A stretch of 64,000 nucleotides of DNA. It comes from Loktanella sp. IMCC34160. GTDB lineage: Bacteria > Pseudomonadota > Alphaproteobacteria > Rhodobacterales > Rhodobacteraceae. The notes under the pieces were generated by a model. The model did not search any database and had not been told where the DNA came from. It worked only from the letters and a program-made list of their open reading frames with translations. Position 1 is the first letter of the stretch; the number at the start of each line of letters is the position of its first letter. The DNA is taken from the NCBI RefSeq assembly GCF_004145845.1, contig NZ_SELP01000002.1, positions 186,001-250,000 on the forward strand, in the 5' to 3' direction. Of the stretch, positions 25,035-33,444 are shown piece after piece. The position numbers were made by a program, and so were the translations under genes.

Positions 25035-26312
25035 ATGGCAGAGCAGGCAAGACGGCAGGTGCGGCGGCGCAGGGTATTCTATATTCCGGGCTACGATCCC
25101 ATTCATCCGCGCCGCTACCGCGAGCTTTACCGCAAGGAAAGCGCGGCGCAGGCCGAGATCTCGGGCTATGACATCGGCATTTCCCCCAAGCAGGGCGATG
25201 GCGCCTATGGCTGGGAGGTTGAGGCCCGGATTGACGATACACCAGTCGAGGCCTCGGTCGAGGTCTTGGTCTGGTCCGACATCGTGCGCGGGTCGATGTC
25301 CAACACGATCCCGGCCACCTACCTGCAACTTGTCCGCACGGCCTGGACCTATATCGCCAGCGGCACGCTCCGGCGGCTGATGTGGATGCGCAAAGGGCCG
25401 GTGATCGCCGCGCTTTACCCGGTCGGGATGCTGATCTTGCAACTGCTGATCGCCGTGGTGCTGGGCTTCATCGCCGGGCGGATCGTGGGCGCGGTCCTGG
25501 GGTTTGTCCCGATCTGGGGCGAGGGGGGCTTTTGGCGCGCGCTGCGCGTGTTTCTGGACACGGCGGGGTTCTGGGTGCCCTTTCTTGTGGTCGTCCCGCT
25601 TGTCCTGCGCTGGTTCAAGGCCCGCGATGGCAAGCTGTTCGCCTATTACCTGATGCACGACTACGCCTATTCCGCCCGCTGGAAGGGGGAAAACCCGCCC
25701 GAGTTGGAAGCGCGGATGGCCGAGTTTGGCGACCAGATCGCCGATGCGCTGCATGACCCGTCCGTGGACGAGGTTCTGGTGGTCGGCCATTCGTCCGGTG
25801 CCCATCTGGGGGTGTCGATCCTGGCCGACCTGATCCGGGCCGGCCGGGTGCCTGCCACGGGCCCGGCGCTTGGGTTCCTCAGCCTTGGGCAGGTGGTGCC
25901 GATGGTGTCCTTCCTGCCACGGGCATGGCGGCTGCGGGCGGACCTGATGTTCCTGTCGCAACGGCGCGAACTGGCGTGGATCGATGTGACCGCGCCGGGG
26001 GATGGTTGCGCCTTTGCGCTCTGTGATCCGGTGGCGGTGTCAGGGGTGGCCCCGCGCGGGCAGAAATGGCCCCTGGTCCTGTCGGCGGCCTTTACCCAGA
26101 CCCTCAGCCCGGAACGGTGGAAAGAGCTGCGCTGGCGGTTCTTCCGGCTGCATTTCCAATATCTTTGCGCCTTCGACCGGCCCGGCGACTATGACTATTT
26201 CCAGATCACCGCCGGGCCGGTCACATTGGCCGACCGGTACGACGGTCGCGCCCCGTCCCAAAGCCGGATCGACGTGGCGGCATCGAAATACACCACGGTG
26301 GTCGCCCCGTGA
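25035..26312 (+). CDS. Membrane-anchored alpha/beta-hydrolase-like protein
   Basis: A 425-residue protein. N-terminus R-R-R-R-V-F-Y-I-P-G-Y-D-P resembles the HG/PGY oxyanion region of a hydrolase. Two long hydrophobic stretches (about residues 118-155 and 175-200) insert the centre in the membrane. A nucleophile elbow G-H-S-S-G is at about residue 253. The C-terminal part has no motif I know. The gene ends GTGA with the GTG start of the downstream P450, a translational-coupling overlap. The substrate is unknown; a lipid or ester is a guess based on the membrane anchor and the P450 partner. Confidence 0.75.
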   Translation: MAEQARRQVRRRRVFYIPGYDPIHPRRYRELYRKESAAQAEISGYDIGISPKQGDGAYGWEVEARIDDTPVEASVEVLVWSDIVRGSMSNTIPATYLQLVRTAWTYIASGTLRRLMWMRKGPVIAALYPVGMLILQLLIAVVLGFIAGRIVGAVLGFVPIWGEGGFWRALRVFLDTAGFWVPFLVVVPLVLRWFKARDGKLFAYYLMHDYAYSARWKGENPPELEARMAEFGDQIADALHDPSVDEVLVVGHSSGAHLGVSILADLIRAGRVPATGPALGFLSLGQVVPMVSFLPRAWRLRADLMFLSQRRELAWIDVTAPGDGCAFALCDPVAVSGVAPRGQKWPLVLSAAFTQTLSPERWKELRWRFFRLHFQYLCAFDRPGDYDYFQITAGPVTLADRYDGRAPSQSRIDVAASKYTTVVAP

Positions 26313-27679
26313 CCCTTCCGCCAAAGCCCCCGTCGCGGCCCGACCGGGTGTCGCTTTGGCGCTATATGCGGCTGTTTCGGCAGGACATCCTGTCGGCCCA
26401 GCCGGCCAAGCTTTACCGCGCGTGGATGGCAGAGTTTCGAACGCCGTTCTTTCGCAGCTACATGGTCAATGACCCGGCGCTGCTGAAACGGGTGCTGAAT
26501 GAACGGCCCGACGATTTCCCGAAGTCGGACCGGGTTGGCGCGGGGCTGCGCCCGCTTCTGGGCAATTCGGTCTTCCTGACCAATGGCGCAGTCTGGAAGC
26601 GGCAGCGGCGGATCATCGACCCGGCCTTCGAAGGCGGGCGGCTGCGCGATACCTTCCCGGCCATGTGGGCGGCCGGAGAGGCGGCGAACGCGCGGCTTGC
26701 TGACAAGGCGGGGGGCGCCCCGGTCGAGATCGAGGAAGAGACCAGCCACGCCGCCGCCGATGTGATTTTCCGGACCCTATTTTCGATCCCGATTGACCAT
26801 GACATTGCGGCGCGGGTGTTTCGTGAATTTCGCGCCTATCAGCGCGAACAGCCAATCCTGAACCTGCGGGCCTTTATCGCGGGCCCCCGCTGGATGCCCC
26901 GGTTCTTCAGCCGTGAAACCCGGCGCACGGCCCGTGTCATCCGGGGGCTGATCGGTGAATTGACCGAGGCGCGCCTGCGCGAGATCGAGGCCGGGACCGC
27001 CCCGGATGATCTGGCCACCAAGATCATGACCACCACGGACCCGCAAACCGGTGACCGGTTCGATGTGGCCGAAATGATCGATCAGGTGGCGATCTTCTTT
27101 CTGGCCGGGCACGAGACATCCGCCTCGGCCCTTGCCTGGACGCTGTATCTTCTGGCCACGCACCCCGACTGGCAAGATCGCGTCGCGGCAGAGGCGCAGG
27201 GTCTGACGCCCGAGTTCTCAGCCGTGTCCCGCCTGCGGGTGGCGCGCGATGTGTTCCGCGAGGCGCTGCGCCTGTATCCTCCGGTGCCGATGATGGTGCG
27301 CGAAACCACCTGCCCAGAGGAGTTCCGGGGCAGGGCGGTCAAACCCGGATCGCAGGTTGTCTTGTCGCCCTGGCATCTGCACCGGCACGAACGGATGTGG
27401 GACAACCCCGATGGGTTCGACCCGGCGCGCTGGGGCACCGAGAACGGCAAGACCTGTATGCGCGACGCCTATATGCCGTTTTCCACGGGGCCAAGGGTTT
27501 GTACCGGGGCGGGTTTTGCGATGGTCGAAGGGCCGCTTTTGCTGGCGATGATCCTGCGGGAGTTCCGGGTCACCACGGTCGAAGGGCGCGTCCCGGTCCC
27601 GGTCGCGCATCTGACTGTCCGGGCGGCTGATGGCATCTGGCTGCGGCTGGACCGACGCGGGGCCGAATCTGGGCGGTGA
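26309..27679 (+). CDS. Cytochrome P450
   Basis: A 456-residue soluble-type P450. All diagnostic motifs are present: I-helix A-G-H-E-T-S, K-helix E-A-L-R, the P-x-R-W-equivalent D-P-A-R-W, and the heme loop F-S-T-G-P-R-V-C-T-G with the axial cysteine. The start is GTG, overlapping the stop of the hydrolase gene, so the two are made together. No ferredoxin or ferredoxin reductase gene is adjacent; redox partners must be elsewhere. The substrate is unknown; AGHETS-type P450s with this F-S-T-G-P loop act on diverse hydrophobic substrates. Confidence 0.93.
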   Translation: MTLPPKPPSRPDRVSLWRYMRLFRQDILSAQPAKLYRAWMAEFRTPFFRSYMVNDPALLKRVLNERPDDFPKSDRVGAGLRPLLGNSVFLTNGAVWKRQRRIIDPAFEGGRLRDTFPAMWAAGEAANARLADKAGGAPVEIEEETSHAAADVIFRTLFSIPIDHDIAARVFREFRAYQREQPILNLRAFIAGPRWMPRFFSRETRRTARVIRGLIGELTEARLREIEAGTAPDDLATKIMTTTDPQTGDRFDVAEMIDQVAIFFLAGHETSASALAWTLYLLATHPDWQDRVAAEAQGLTPEFSAVSRLRVARDVFREALRLYPPVPMMVRETTCPEEFRGRAVKPGSQVVLSPWHLHRHERMWDNPDGFDPARWGTENGKTCMRDAYMPFSTGPRVCTGAGFAMVEGPLLLAMILREFRVTTVEGRVPVPVAHLTVRAADGIWLRLDRRGAESGR

Positions 27680-27837
27680 TTCGACCGCTAGTTTCCTGAT
27701 CCACGACGATCCTTTGGGTCCGGGAAGAACTGTTTCCAACCATCCAACGGCAAAACGGGGAAAGATTGGCGGGATCGGTCATCTTTTGCCGTCATTTCTT
27801 GGGCGGAAGTCGGTAAATGTAAAGTAAATCAATATGT

Positions 27838-27852
27838 TAAGGAAATACTAAC
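27838..27852 (+). promoter_or_regulatory. Weak CtrA-like site upstream of a small gene
   Basis: TTAA-GGAAATA-CTAA matches the CtrA pattern TTAA-N7-TTAA with one mismatch, in an AT-rich patch (about 27780-27850) in the 273-bp gap after the P450 gene. It lies about 100 bp before the 64-residue ORF start. Nothing else is recognisable in the gap. Confidence 0.3.
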
Positions 27853-27952
27853 GCGACCGGTGCGCATCGCACCTGAAATTAGGCGGTTTCATGGCCGCAT
27901 TTTGGGCTAATGTTGGGGCGTGGGGGCCGTACCAGTAAGTGGGGACCGGCCA

Positions 27953-28147
27953 ATGGCAGTTCAGTTTTTCGAGCTTATCAAGGCAAGCGCGGCGTCGCTG
28001 ACCGACCGTTTTATGCTGTCTGACAAATCGGATGACGCGGATCTGGGGCCGCGCCCGGTTGTGCGGGATGTCGAACGGGAAAACGCCAAGGGACGCAAGG
28101 AGTTGGATAGCCTTCGTTCCGCGCTTTATCCGCAGGAAGCAGCCTGA
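27953..28147 (+). CDS. Small hypothetical protein (64 aa)
   Basis: Unrecognised. A 64-residue, charged, soluble protein starting M-A-V-Q-F-F-E-L-I-K and ending A-L-Y-P-Q-E-A-A. GGGGA precedes the ATG; a GTG 33 bp upstream is an alternative start. The C-terminal half (V-E-R-E-N-A-K-G-R-K-E-L-D-S-L-R) looks helical. Codon use is typical of the genome. Confidence 0.55.
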   Translation: MAVQFFELIKASAASLTDRFMLSDKSDDADLGPRPVVRDVERENAKGRKELDSLRSALYPQEAA

Positions 28148-28164
28148 GTGATCGTTCGGCGCGG

Positions 28165-28398
28165 TTAGGACCGCGCCGACCTATACCTGTTCAGAACCCA
28201 GACCCGTATGGCAGAGGCGAGGCCGACATCGCCCCGGGTCGCGTCGATTTCAGCGGCAAGTTCGTTGATCGCCTTGCCCTCTTCGTCGGCGGCCAGCCGG
28301 AAGGCAGCCCAGAATTCCGCTTCAAGTGATACGGATGTGCGATGCCCGCGCAGGGTCAGTGAATGTTTCACCGGGCGGCCTGCGGGCGGGGTGGTCAT
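28165..28398 (-). CDS. Ribbon-helix-helix domain protein
   Basis: A 77-residue protein with a ribbon-helix-helix pattern: strand H-R-T-S-V-S-L followed by E-A-E-F-W-A-A-F and a second helix from G-K-A-I-N-E-L-A. This type (RHH_4-like) is common next to DUF4169 genes in Rhodobacteraceae. It probably binds DNA as a dimer; the target is unknown. Its ATG overlaps the DUF4169 stop (ATGA). Confidence 0.78.
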   Translation of the reverse strand: MTTPPAGRPVKHSLTLRGHRTSVSLEAEFWAAFRLAADEEGKAINELAAEIDATRGDVGLASAIRVWVLNRYRSARS

Positions 28399-28574
28399 TC
28401 GTCTTCGAACTTCAACTGGTCCAGCCGCGCGCGCGCCTTTTCCTCAAGCGCGGCTTCAAGCAGTCTTTGGGCCTTGGTGCGCCCGTGCTTGACCGCATTC
28501 GCATCGGCCTGCGCCTTTTCTTCGGCCTTGGACACCTGCTTGCGGAACCGGTTCAGATTGACGATCTCGGACAT
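28395..28574 (-). CDS. DUF4169-family small protein
   Basis: A 59-residue basic, helical protein starting M-S-E-I-V-N-L-N-R-F-R-K and containing the family segment K-H-G-R-T-K-A-Q-R. Function unknown. It precedes the ribbon-helix-helix gene with a 4-bp overlap, downstream of fumC but separated from it by a strong terminator. Its N-terminus closely resembles the C-terminal ClpX-docking tail of SspB encoded 1.6 kb away (see findings). Confidence 0.82.
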   Translation of the reverse strand: MSEIVNLNRFRKQVSKAEEKAQADANAVKHGRTKAQRLLEAALEEKARARLDQLKFEDE

Positions 28575-28683
28575 GGGGGGACCACCTTGTTGCGGGAAGA
28601 TCAGGGAACATCGAAACCGCGCCACATTCAAGAGGCATTCTTCGTGCTTTGAATGAGGTTTGGGTCAAATCCTTATGAAATAA

Positions 28684-28712
28684 AACAAAAAAAACCCGCG
28701 CCGGTTGGCGCG
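28684..28712 (-). terminator. Intrinsic terminator of fumC
   Basis: On the minus strand CGCGCC (28712-28707) pairs with GGCGCG (28702-28697) around a 4-nt loop, followed by GG and a run of T residues. It lies 27 bp past the fumC stop. Confidence 0.9.
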
Positions 28713-28738
28713 AGTCTGTGATGTGATTTTGTCTGTTG

Positions 28739-30133
28739 TCAGCCTTTCGGGCCGATCATCTGTTCGGGGCGCACGACCCGGTCAAAGGTCTCTTCATCCA
28801 CGAACCCCAGCTTGACAGCCTCTTCCCGAAGGGTGGTGCCGTTCTTATGCGCGGTCTTGGCGACGGTCGTTGCGTTGTCATAGCCGATGGTCGGCGCCAG
28901 CGCGGTCACCAGCATCAGCGATTCCTTCATCAGCTTCTCGATCCGCTCTTCATTGGCGCGGGTGCCCATCAGCATCCGTTCGGTGAAACTGTCCGCTGCG
29001 TCGCCCAGAAGCTGCATGGATTGCAGCAGGTTATAGGCCATCATCGGGTTATAGACGTTCAGCTCAAAGTGCCCCTGCGACCCGGCAAAGGAAATCGCCG
29101 CGTCATTGCCAAGGATATGGGTGCAGACCTGGGTCATCGCCTCGGCCTGGGTCGGGTTGACCTTGCCGGGCATGATCGACGATCCGGGTTCGTTTTCCGG
29201 CAGGATCAGCTCTCCAAGGCCGGAGCGGGGGCCAGAGCCAAGGAAGCGCATGTCGTTGGCGATCTTGTAGGCGGCCATGGCCACGGTCTTGATCGCGCCG
29301 GACATGAACACCATGGCGTCATGGGCGGCCAGCGCCTCGAACTTATTGGGGGCGGTGACGAAGGGCAGGCCGGTGATCTCGGCCATGTTGGCGGCGACGG
29401 TGGTGTCCCAGCCCTTGTCGGTGTTCAGCCCGGTGCCGACGGCGGTGCCACCCTGCGCCAGTTCGTAGATGCCGGGAAGGGCCAGCTTGATCCGCTCGAT
29501 CCCGTTGCGGATCTGCTTGGCATAGCCGGAAAATTCCTGCCCGAGCGTCAGGGGTGTCGCATCCTGCGTGTGGGTGCGCCCGATCTTGATGATGTCCTTG
29601 AATTCCTCGGCCTTGGCTTCCAGCCCGGCGGCGAATTTCTCAAGCCCCGGCAGCAGTACGTCGCGCGCTGTCATGGCGGCGGCGATATGCATCGCGGTGG
29701 GGAAGGTGTCGTTCGACGACTGACCCATGTTCACATGGTCGTTCGGGTGCACCGGATCCTTGGACCCGATCACGCCGCCCAGAAGTTCGATCGCCCGGTT
29801 CGAGATCACCTCGTTGGCGTTCATGTTCGACTGGGTGCCGGAGCCGGTCTGCCAGACCACCAGCGGGAAATGATCGTCCAGCTTGCCGTCGATGACTTCG
29901 CCCGCGGCTTCAATCATCGCGTCGGCCAGCTGCGCGTCCAGCTTGCCGCTGGCCTTGTTGGCCATTGCGCAGGCTTTCTTGATCACGCCAAGGGCGCGGA
30001 CGACCGCGACGGGCTGTTTTTCCCAGCCGATGGGAAAGTTCATCAGGCTGCGCTGGGTCTGGGCGCCCCAATAGCGGTCTACAGGGACTTCCAGCGGGCC
30101 AAAGCTGTCGGATTCGGTACGGGTCTGGGACAT
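28739..30133 (-). CDS. fumC: Class II fumarate hydratase
   Basis: A 464-residue iron-independent fumarase of the TCA cycle, interconverting fumarate and malate. Signature [11 protein letters not shown] is intact, as are the active-site region [12 protein letters not shown] and the B-site R-T-H-T-Q-D-A-T-P. Length matches the family. Closed by a strong terminator; sspB lies 80 bp upstream on the same strand. Confidence 0.97.
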   Translation of the reverse strand: MSQTRTESDSFGPLEVPVDRYWGAQTQRSLMNFPIGWEKQPVAVVRALGVIKKACAMANKASGKLDAQLADAMIEAAGEVIDGKLDDHFPLVVWQTGSGTQSNMNANEVISNRAIELLGGVIGSKDPVHPNDHVNMGQSSNDTFPTAMHIAAAMTARDVLLPGLEKFAAGLEAKAEEFKDIIKIGRTHTQDATPLTLGQEFSGYAKQIRNGIERIKLALPGIYELAQGGTAVGTGLNTDKGWDTTVAANMAEITGLPFVTAPNKFEALAAHDAMVFMSGAIKTVAMAAYKIANDMRFLGSGPRSGLGELILPENEPGSSIMPGKVNPTQAEAMTQVCTHILGNDAAISFAGSQGHFELNVYNPMMAYNLLQSMQLLGDAADSFTERMLMGTRANEERIEKLMKESLMLVTALAPTIGYDNATTVAKTAHKNGTTLREEAVKLGFVDEETFDRVVRPEQMIGPKG

Positions 30134-30212
30134 GTCATGATCCTTTGGTATGCCGTTGCATGCCGTTTAGCGCTGCGCGGCCCACCGGGCAACGGGCGAA
30201 ATGCCGCAAAGG

Positions 30213-30701
30213 TTATTTCCGGAACTTGTCGAGGCTGACAACCTCGGCCTCGCCGCGCTTGGGCGCGGCATCGGGTTCCACCATCTCATCCATCGGGGCT
30301 TCGTCGTCCTCGTCCTCGATGTCATCCTCGTCCTCTTCGTCCGAGGAGTCCTGGCTTTCAAAGCGCAGGCCAAATTCGACCGACGGATCGACGAAGGTCT
30401 TGATCGCGTCAAAGGGAACATAAAGCGGTTCCGGCTGATTGCCGAAATTAAGCGTGATGGCAAAGCCGTCGTCCGTCACCTCCAGCTTGTCGAACCAGTG
30501 CTGGATGACGATGGTCATGTCCCCCGGATACCGGTCAGACAGCCAATCGGCCAGTTCCACATCGGGATGGAGCGTGTCGAAGGTGATGAAGAAATGATGG
30601 TTGCCCGGCAGGCCCTCGCGCTGCACCCGTTCGAGGACTTCCTGGATCAGGCCGCGCATGGCCCGATGCATGAGTGATCCGTAGTCGATGGAGTGTCGCA
30701 C
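30213..30701 (-). CDS. sspB: ClpXP adaptor SspB (alphaproteobacterial type)
   Basis: A 162-residue adaptor that delivers ssrA-tagged and other substrates to ClpXP. The N-terminus (I-D-Y-G-S-L-M-H-R-A-M-R-G-L-I) is characteristic of alphaproteobacterial SspB. The folded domain runs to about residue 112, followed by an acidic flexible linker (D-S-S-D-E-E-D-E-D-D) and the terminal ClpX-docking peptide V-V-S-L-D-K-F-R-K. The start is GTG. The tmRNA whose tag it would recognise (ssrA) lies about 1.5 kb upstream on the same strand. Confidence 0.92.
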   Translation of the reverse strand: MRHSIDYGSLMHRAMRGLIQEVLERVQREGLPGNHHFFITFDTLHPDVELADWLSDRYPGDMTIVIQHWFDKLEVTDDGFAITLNFGNQPEPLYVPFDAIKTFVDPSVEFGLRFESQDSSDEEDEDDIEDEDDEAPMDEMVEPDAAPKRGEAEVVSLDKFRK

Positions 30702-30788
30702 GCATTGGCCCCCTGTTGGTCGCTTGGGTGCAGCATACGGGATTCGGAACCGGATGAAAGGGGGCGTCTTCGGCCCAGGCCGGACGCA

Positions 30789-31439
30789 TCAGCCGAAAAT
30801 CCGGCTGACCTCTCGCAGGATCTTGGTGCGGATCGCTTCCGGGTAGTCGCGATAGCCACGCGCGGTGATCACAAAGCCGTCGCGGGTGATGATTGCCCGC
30901 TGAAAAAACCCGGTGATGGCAAGGCCCATGGACTCGATCGCGATCCCGTTGATGGTGATTCCGCGCCGTTCCGCCTCGGTCCGGAGGCGGCGCACGTCGG
31001 CCCCCGCGTTTGCCGTGCCGTCGCCCGACACGTCGATGATGTGGCGGCGGCAATCCCGAACCGCGTCGAATTGCGAGATGGAGAAGGTGATTGCTTCGGC
31101 TGGGGCGGTGTCGGACATCACAAAGGCCCGCGGCATGATCCGGGCACGGTTGGAAAACAGCTCGACCTCGGTCGGGCTGGACATCCGTTCCCACGGGATG
31201 GTCAGCTCCTGCCGGTCGACGCCGGACCATTGCACGACCGCCAGCGCCACCTGTCCCTGTACCAGCGCGTCGATGATTTCCGGGTCGCGCAGCGCATCGG
31301 CCAACCCGTCGGTCTGAAGCCGGTATTCCGCCACGTCGATGGAGTTCGACACGTCGATGGCCAGCAGAAGCGCGGTTTCGCACGCACGGACCGGCCCGAA
31401 GGGCAGGGCAAGGGCAAGCAGTGCGGCGCGCAGTAGCAT
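30789..31439 (-). CDS. Secreted DUF1194 (von Willebrand A-like) protein
   Basis: A 216-residue protein with a signal peptide (M-L-L-R-A-A-L-L-A-L-A-L-P, cleaved near V-R-A-C-E) and a von Willebrand A-like fold. The MIDAS motif D-V-S-N-S is at about residues 29-33, with the supporting I-D-V-S-G-D-G segment. A cysteine at the mature N-terminus may form a disulfide with D-C-R-R. Likely a periplasmic metal-dependent binding protein; partner unknown. Confidence 0.83.
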   Translation of the reverse strand: MLLRAALLALALPFGPVRACETALLLAIDVSNSIDVAEYRLQTDGLADALRDPEIIDALVQGQVALAVVQWSGVDRQELTIPWERMSSPTEVELFSNRARIMPRAFVMSDTAPAEAITFSISQFDAVRDCRRHIIDVSGDGTANAGADVRRLRTEAERRGITINGIAIESMGLAITGFFQRAIITRDGFVITARGYRDYPEAIRTKILREVSRIFG

Positions 31440-31460
31440 TTTCGATCCTCACATCTTGGA

Positions 31461-32096
31461 TCAGCCGGGGGACGGCCCGTCCCAGTGGTCGCGGTAGGAG
31501 GCCGCGTCATTCGCGTGGGGGAAGGGGGCATCGGGAACGGGCACGTCCAGAAAGGCGCAGAGCGGGCCCCAGCCTTCAGCCACCTGATAGACCAGCAGCC
31601 GGTCGGCTGGCACCGTATCGATGACGTTTTGGGTATGTTGCCGGAAGCGGGCGATCATGTGGTCGCGGTCCGGCCCGCGCCCGCCGAAATAGGCCTCGCC
31701 GACCAGCCGGTCCGACAGGTCCAGAACGGCCCGGTGGTGTGGGTTGGTCAGCGTCTCGCGTTTGTTCATCAATTCCAGAACCGAGGCCAGTACGCTGTCG
31801 TACCATTTCTCGGGGTCGCGGATGGTCAGGATCACGCGGGCGTCGGGATACTGCACGATCAGGTCCCGCCAATAGGCCGCGCCGGGAAAATCCACCTGCG
31901 ACCGGAACCCGTCAAACAGGCGGTCCCAGTCCCGATGCTTTCCGTCCGCAAACTCTTGCCACGCGGGCAGCAGGGCGGGCGTGTCGCGGATGGCGTGCAT
32001 ATGGTGGCAGGGACCAAAGCCCAGCACCTCCAGCGCGCTGCGCAGCGACTCCGTTCCGGTGCGGCCGTATCCGGCGCCGATGATGTCCAGTGCCAT
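31461..32096 (-). CDS. Sulfotransferase-like P-loop protein
   Basis: A 211-residue sulfotransferase-family protein. The 5'-PAPS-binding P-loop-like start I-G-A-G-Y-G-R-T-G-T-E-S is present, as is the 3'-phosphate-binding stretch I-L-T-I-R-D-P-E-K-W-Y. Such proteins transfer sulfate from PAPS to alcohols or amines; the substrate is unknown. Proteins of this kind near roseobacter loci are often of eukaryote-like NAD-dependent sulfotransferase type. It is 78 bp from ssrA on the same strand. Confidence 0.8.
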   Translation of the reverse strand: MALDIIGAGYGRTGTESLRSALEVLGFGPCHHMHAIRDTPALLPAWQEFADGKHRDWDRLFDGFRSQVDFPGAAYWRDLIVQYPDARVILTIRDPEKWYDSVLASVLELMNKRETLTNPHHRAVLDLSDRLVGEAYFGGRGPDRDHMIARFRQHTQNVIDTVPADRLLVYQVAEGWGPLCAFLDVPVPDAPFPHANDAASYRDHWDGPSPG

Positions 32097-32174
32097 GCAA
32101 TCCCCATCCTGATGTCCTGACTATGCAGGGGATGCGGTTTTGGATCAACGCTGGCCTTTAGTATGTTGGGAAAG

Positions 32175-32487
32175 TGGAGGTTTCTGTTGCCAGGTACCTC
32201 CGAACCCCGCCTTAGGCTGCAAAGCCCAAGGACTTAATTTTCGATCTTTCGGACTGCTTAGGCAGCCAGAGCGATCGGAGCACGATTGTCGTTGGCAATT
32301 GTACTTTTCGCACCGATAACGGTGGTAGCTCACCGGGACAAAGCCACGTCTTTACACGTTCGTCGATCCTATTTCGGCCCCATCTGCCCCCAACGAGGGA
32401 TGTTTGGTGGAGCCGCCGGGTACCGCCCCCGGGTCCGATCCGCTTATTTCACGCACGTTTATGCCCATAGTCCCCCGAAGGAGACAG
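32175..32487 (-). ncRNA. ssrA: tmRNA (permuted two-piece ssrA)
   Basis: Read on the minus strand. The acceptor piece (about 32487-32405) opens with a GTCTCC-TTCG-GGGGAC hairpin, then a T-arm (CCGGG-loop-CCCGG) and the 3' end GGCTCCACCA at 32405. After a 23-nt intervening segment (32404-32382), the coding piece starts GGGGCCGAAATAGGATCGACG at 32381; its GGGGCC pairs with GGCUCC including the G-U pair that marks alanine identity. The tag frame (32296-32258) encodes A-N-D-N-R-A-P-I-A-L-A-A followed by TAA. The coding piece ends with a GGAGGT/ACCTCC hairpin near 32175. This acceptor-before-coding order is the permuted alphaproteobacterial gene. It rescues stalled ribosomes. The upstream TATATC (32497-32492) is a candidate -10. 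The 5' and 3' ends are approximate. Confidence 0.95.
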
Positions 32488-32685
32488 GTTAGATATAGGG
32501 GGCGTGGGGGTGTTTGAAAAGGGGGCGATTGAAAGCGCCCCGACTGTGCAAGAGCGTAAGCACTAGCATAGCGATGAATGCCAGAACAAAGATCTGGCAG
32601 CGCCCGAACCGCCCCCGCGGGGCGGGCGCGGCGACAGTCCCCGTTGCCGCTGGAGGATACCCCGAACAAAGTACGGTCTGCGCGT
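32488..32685. other. Promoter region of ssrA
   Basis: 198 bp between ssrA and gntR. It should contain the ssrA promoter (TATATC -10 candidate on the minus strand, 32497-32492). A short GC hairpin, GGGGGCG-ATTGAAAG-CGCCCC, lies at 32521-32541. An open frame on the minus strand with one hydrophobic segment overlaps it but is not supported as a gene. Confidence 0.5.
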
Positions 32686-33429
32686 TCAGCCGTTCTTCGC
32701 CGCCCGTGCCTCCATTGCCGCGACCCCAAGCGTGATCGTGTAGTCGCAAAGCGCGGCGAGGTTTTCGTCCACCGCCTTGCCGTCCCCGGCTTCGATCCCG
32801 TCGGCGATGGCCGTGTGCAGGTCCACGATCCGGGCACGGTTGCGTTGGGTGAAGGTAATCATGTTCATCAGGGGCTGCATCGCTTCGACCGCGCCGGCCA
32901 GCTGATAGGACAGCACCGGGTTCTGCGCCCCGTCCACCAGCGCCCGGTGAAAGGCCACGTCCGAGGCGCAGAAGCTTTCGTCGGACAGCCCCGGCTGGGC
33001 CTGCCGGTGAATTTCCGCCCGCATGGTGGCCATCTGGTCGGCGTCATGCCGTTCCGCCGACAGCCGGGCAACGGCCCGTTCCAGCGTATAGCGCGCCTCG
33101 CAGGCGGTTTCGAAATCGACCTGGTTCATCGACAGAAGCAGGGTCGATGTGGTGATCTGCTGGCCATAGGCCTCTTGAAACGACAGCCGGTTGACAAAGG
33201 CCCCGCCGGTCGCGCCGCGCTGGGTGCGGATCAGGTTTTGCGCGGCCAGCCGTTTCAGCGCCTCGCGCACGGTGGGCCGGGAGACCCCGAACTCATCGGC
33301 CAGTTCGGATTCGGATGGCAACCGCTGATCGACGATCAGCCGCCCCTCGACAATGGCATCGCGGATGGCGGCGGCGATGCGGATCGGCAGCTCGCCTTCT
33401 TCCTTGCCCAGTTTGTAGATCGGCGCCAT
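32686..33429 (-). CDS. GntR-family (FadR-type) regulator of the DMSP locus
   Basis: A 247-residue transcription factor. An N-terminal winged HTH (R-L-P-S-E-S-E-L-A-D-E-F-G-V-S-R-P-T-V-R-E-A-L) is followed by an all-helical FCD ligand domain with metal/ligand-binding D/H residues (D-V-A-F-H-R-A-L near residue 155). It is divergent from the DUF2182-DUF1326-dmdA-acuI run, with two TGTC-x-GACA-type operators between. In other roseobacters a GntR regulator also adjoins dmdA. It probably senses a DMSP catabolite such as acrylate or 3-hydroxypropionate; that is inference. Confidence 0.88.
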   Translation of the reverse strand: MAPIYKLGKEEGELPIRIAAAIRDAIVEGRLIVDQRLPSESELADEFGVSRPTVREALKRLAAQNLIRTQRGATGGAFVNRLSFQEAYGQQITTSTLLLSMNQVDFETACEARYTLERAVARLSAERHDADQMATMRAEIHRQAQPGLSDESFCASDVAFHRALVDGAQNPVLSYQLAGAVEAMQPLMNMITFTQRNRARIVDLHTAIADGIEAGDGKAVDENLAALCDYTITLGVAAMEARAAKNG

Positions 33430-33444
33430 CCGGCCCCCTTCAAT

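Noticed and set aside
32489-32749. Minus-strand frame with one hydrophobic segment between ssrA and gntR
   Set aside because: It overlaps gntR codons and the ssrA promoter, with no clear ribosome-binding site; kept as unsupported.
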